Below are positions 5,420-7,184 of a stretch of DNA of 7,184 bases, in pieces; the first letter of the stretch is position 1, and every line of letters starts with the position of its first letter. A program made the position numbers and the translations under genes. The notes under the pieces were generated by a model. It was not told the origin of the DNA. It searched no databases and saw only the letters and a program-made list of their open reading frames with translations. Location of the stretch: contig SKSH01000219.1 in the NCBI GenBank assembly GCA_007118075.1, positions 1 through 7,184 on the forward strand, in the 5' to 3' direction. The DNA is from Halobacteriales archaeon (GTDB taxonomy: Archaea > Halobacteriota > Halobacteria > Halobacteriales > SKSH01).

Positions 5420-6612
5420 TCTTGCACCTTCTCAGCTGATCCGCCGGCCATCAGGTAGATGCCAACGTACTCCGGGACGGTATGGATACCGGGATCCAAC
5501 CGTCGGCGTTCGCCACCGACATGTGTCACGATCGGTCGAGTCACCTCGATCGATATGTCGACCTGGTCGAACATCGGGGCGACAGCCGCCTCGAGTGGTT
5601 CGAAGGTATCGAGGTTCCTTCGATCGATCGGACAGACGACCAGCCCGGTGGCCCCGTGAAGGCTCCCTGGAAGCCTGATCAACCGATGCACGTCGGTCGT
5701 CACCGGTTCATCGATGGCCGGACCACTACCTTGAACCTCATGTTCGAGGAACGCCCTGACGAATCTGACGAAATCCGGGTGGAGATCGAGGTCACCGCGT
5801 TCGATCGCCGTCCATCGAGAGTCCACCATACGAGCGACTGATTCAGCCCTGGATGGACCAAGTTCAGGGAAGGTAGCCAAATACTCGATTGTCTCATCAC
5901 GGGGGAGATCGCGAAGCGGTTCAAGGTACGATATGAGCCGTTCGACCACCCGCTGACCCCAGCCACGATCGGTATGGAATCGGCGTTTCGTGGTCGTTCC
6001 CATCCCACCGGCGACCGCCTCAGTCGTCATCAACGAGTCGAAGGAAAGCCCCTCACCACGGATATACTCCACCACCTCACGCCTGGCTGCACGGTCGAGG
6101 GAGTGGACCCCTTCGTCGCGAACGTGTACATGGTATCCCCGATTCCCCGAGAACACGATGGTGAGATCGTCAAAGCCGAAATCGAGCTCAAGCATCTCGA
6201 TGAGTTCGATCGTCTCGGTCCGACATGCAGCTAACATATCGCGCATCTCGTCACGGTCTGGATTGACGCCGGGGAGATGGTCTGCGTCGAGATCGAAGAC
6301 GAGATCTGCGCCACGCCATCCCTTCGCACCCATGGTGTTCGCACCTGGCTCAGCGTAGAGGGCAGCCGAATGGTAGACATGGCGTGGTTTCGTCTGTTCG
6401 AGGAAGTCGCCGAGATGTGTCGCATCGAGGATTGCCTCGTGTCTGATCATCGTCGTGCTTGCTGACCGGGTGAACGGGATGTGAGCCCACTCGCGGTCGG
6501 CGACGGCCGGTGGGGCACTTGACTGTCGTCCCTCCGCTGGAGCGGTCGGCTCATGGCGGCGATAGTAATCGCCGAACCGACCTCGAAGGTACGATTGCGT
6601 CCGCTCGTTCAC
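5416..6612 (-). CDS. priS: DNA primase small (catalytic) subunit PriS
   Basis: The catalytic subunit of the archaeal/eukaryotic primase, 398 residues. With PriL it makes the primers used by the replicative polymerases. Numbered from GTG 6612, the motifs are: GRFGDYYRR (11-19); a PFTRSASTTMIRH segment; the metal-binding DLDAD with Asp107 and Asp109; SGNRGYHVHV with Ser155, Gly156 and His161; the third acidic residue Asp307 in TTDVHRLIRLPGSLHG; and Arg313 nearby. All catalytic residues are present. The Cys/His zinc knuckle usual between DxD and SGxxGxH seems reduced to a single Cys130. I chose GTG 6612 (VNERTQSYLRGRF, matching family N-termini). The frame is open to TTG 6639, but that codon lies within the TATA box (6643-6638), which is about 28 bases before the GTG. 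gins follows with a four-base overlap. The GNAT gene lies 66 bp upstream. Confidence 0.96.
   Translation of the reverse strand: MNERTQSYLRGRFGDYYRRHEPTAPAEGRQSSAPPAVADREWAHIPFTRSASTTMIRHEAILDATHLGDFLEQTKPRHVYHSAALYAEPGANTMGAKGWRGADLVFDLDADHLPGVNPDRDEMRDMLAACRTETIELIEMLELDFGFDDLTIVFSGNRGYHVHVRDEGVHSLDRAARREVVEYIRGEGLSFDSLMTTEAVAGGMGTTTKRRFHTDRGWGQRVVERLISYLEPLRDLPRDETIEYLATFPELGPSRAESVARMVDSRWTAIERGDLDLHPDFVRFVRAFLEHEVQGSGPAIDEPVTTDVHRLIRLPGSLHGATGLVVCPIDRRNLDTFEPLEAAVAPMFDQVDISIEVTRPIVTHVGGERRRLDPGIHTVPEYVGIYLMAGGSAEKVQE
5425..5429 (-). promoter_or_regulatory. Shine-Dalgarno AGGTG before gins
   Basis: AGGTG on the minus strand lies inside the end of priS, five bases before ATG 5419. It matches the GGAGGTGA-type consensus and supports reinitiation or coupled translation across the ATGA overlap, in contrast to the apparently leaderless first genes of transcripts in this window. 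Confidence 0.6.
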
Positions 6613-6637
6613 GATACTTTGGGAGATGGCCAATACC

Positions 6638-6643
6638 AATAAA
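6638..6643 (-). promoter_or_regulatory. TATA box for priS-gins
   Basis: TTTATT (within CCTTTATTGG) on the minus strand is centred 28.5 bases before GTG 6612. It is the best-spaced promoter in the window and implies a leaderless priS-gins transcript independent of the upstream acetyltransferase gene, although read-through is also possible. Confidence 0.6.
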
Positions 6644-6678
6644 GGTCTGCCGGAGAATCGGATGAGCAGGGTACGTGC

Positions 6679-7152
6679 CTAGGTCAGGTACTCCCGGAGC
6701 CGGTCGCGAAATCGCGTCGATTCGCCCAGCCGGAGCAAGAATGCGTCGCCTCGGTCCTCGTAGTAGTTTGAGATGTGTCGATCGAGTTCGAAACCGATGG
6801 TTCGGTAGAACTCGATGGCATCGGTGTTGGTACTCCTCGCATGGCAGGTGATCACATCGTGTTGATCAGCGACAGCTGCGATGAGTCGACGACCATGGCC
6901 ATTGCCTCGATGATCCGGATGGACAGCCAGGAACAAGAGATATCCATCAGATCGAGTGGAGGTAAACCCGATCAGTTCCTCTCCGGAGAGAAGCACGTTG
7001 CATCTGGCACGTCGATACGCTTGATAGAAGAACCGTTTGCGCTGTTTGAGGACCCCCTCACGCTCGCGGATGGTCTCCTTGAGGTCCCACGCTGCGTGCA
7101 CGTAGTCATCCGAACCTGGCTCGACCGTCCGGAGCTCGAGGGTGACACTCAC
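6679..7152 (-). CDS. GNAT-family N-acetyltransferase
   Basis: A 157-residue single-domain acetyltransferase that would move acetyl from acetyl-CoA to an amine; the acceptor is unknown. The acetyl-CoA pyrophosphate loop (motif A) is clear: LAVHPDHRGNGHGRRLI, with R82-G-N-G-H-G87. Motif B follows as NTDAIEFYRTIGFE (about 109-122), where Tyr116 is at the position often used as general acid. The N-terminal part contains a basic segment EGVLKQRKRFFYQAYRRARC (about 32-51). The C-terminal ISNYYEDRGDAFLLRL closes the fold. From memory, haloarchaeal homologues with the LKQR...YYED.GDAF pattern occur beside priS, which would make this conserved neighbourhood rather than chance, but I could not check it. 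GTG 7152 gives MSVTLELRTVEPG, a typical start. No Shine-Dalgarno is evident, and a weak TATA-like sequence lies about 29 bases upstream. A protein acceptor (RimI-like) is possible. Confidence 0.9.
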   Translation of the reverse strand: MSVTLELRTVEPGSDDYVHAAWDLKETIREREGVLKQRKRFFYQAYRRARCNVLLSGEELIGFTSTRSDGYLLFLAVHPDHRGNGHGRRLIAAVADQHDVITCHARSTNTDAIEFYRTIGFELDRHISNYYEDRGDAFLLRLGESTRFRDRLREYLT

Positions 7153-7178
7153 TGGGTCTGAGATTGGCGAACCTGCCA

Positions 7179-7184
7179 GTTAAG
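7179..7184 (-). promoter_or_regulatory. Possible TATA-like box for the GNAT gene (at window edge)
   Basis: CTTAAC on the minus strand is centred 29.5 bases before GTG 7152, near the leaderless spacing. The match is weak and sequence beyond 7184 is not visible, so a better element further upstream cannot be excluded. Confidence 0.28.

Noticed and set aside
1..7184. CRISPR arrays, insertion sequences, tRNA or rRNA genes, integrase or toxin-antitoxin genes
   Set aside because: No regularly spaced repeats, terminal inverted repeats, cloverleaf-like segments or matching proteins were seen. The genes present are core functions with similar base composition by eye.

Overview
The window looks like ordinary core chromosome of a haloarchaeon (class Halobacteria). 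The evidence is the acidic proteins, the GINS-type replication factor with a long acidic linker, an archaeal PriS primase, a CDC48/VAT-type double AAA+ ATPase, and several genes whose start codon lies 26-30 nt downstream of a TATA-like hexamer with no Shine-Dalgarno, as expected for leaderless transcripts. I cannot name the genus. No tRNA, rRNA, CRISPR array, insertion sequence or integrase was found.

Layout. Bases 1-148 (+) are the last 48 codons of an acyl-CoA dehydrogenase. Facing it are two small two-helix membrane protein genes on the minus strand (633 to 135), which appear to form a mini-operon. An 80-bp divergent promoter region (634-713) separates them from panB (714-1526, +), a pantothenate/CoA pathway enzyme. 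panB overlaps tail to tail with an alpha/beta hydrolase gene (2299-1496, -). A second divergent promoter region (2300-2490) holds a 23-nt imperfect palindrome and a set of ACGAAC repeats, and leads into a CDC48-family ATPase (2491-4752, +). Facing that gene is a replication operon on the minus strand: a GNAT acetyltransferase (7152-6679), the primase catalytic subunit priS (6612-5416) and a GINS subunit gene (5419-4763). The last two overlap by four bases (ATGA).

How the genes relate. priS and gins encode replisome parts: the primase that starts each primer, and the GINS factor that activates the MCM helicase. They appear translationally coupled. CDC48 is an unfoldase that can feed the 20S proteasome. 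Its eukaryotic homologue extracts the GINS-containing CMG helicase from chromatin, so the neighbourhood is suggestive, but no functional link is shown by the sequence. PanB, the acyl-CoA dehydrogenase and the hydrolase are metabolic genes with no evident link to replication.

I see no clear new system. The points most worth a second look are the operator-like palindrome between the hydrolase and cdc48, the helically spaced repeats just before cdc48, several start-site corrections supported by TATA spacing, and the apparent loss of the zinc-knuckle cysteines in PriS.
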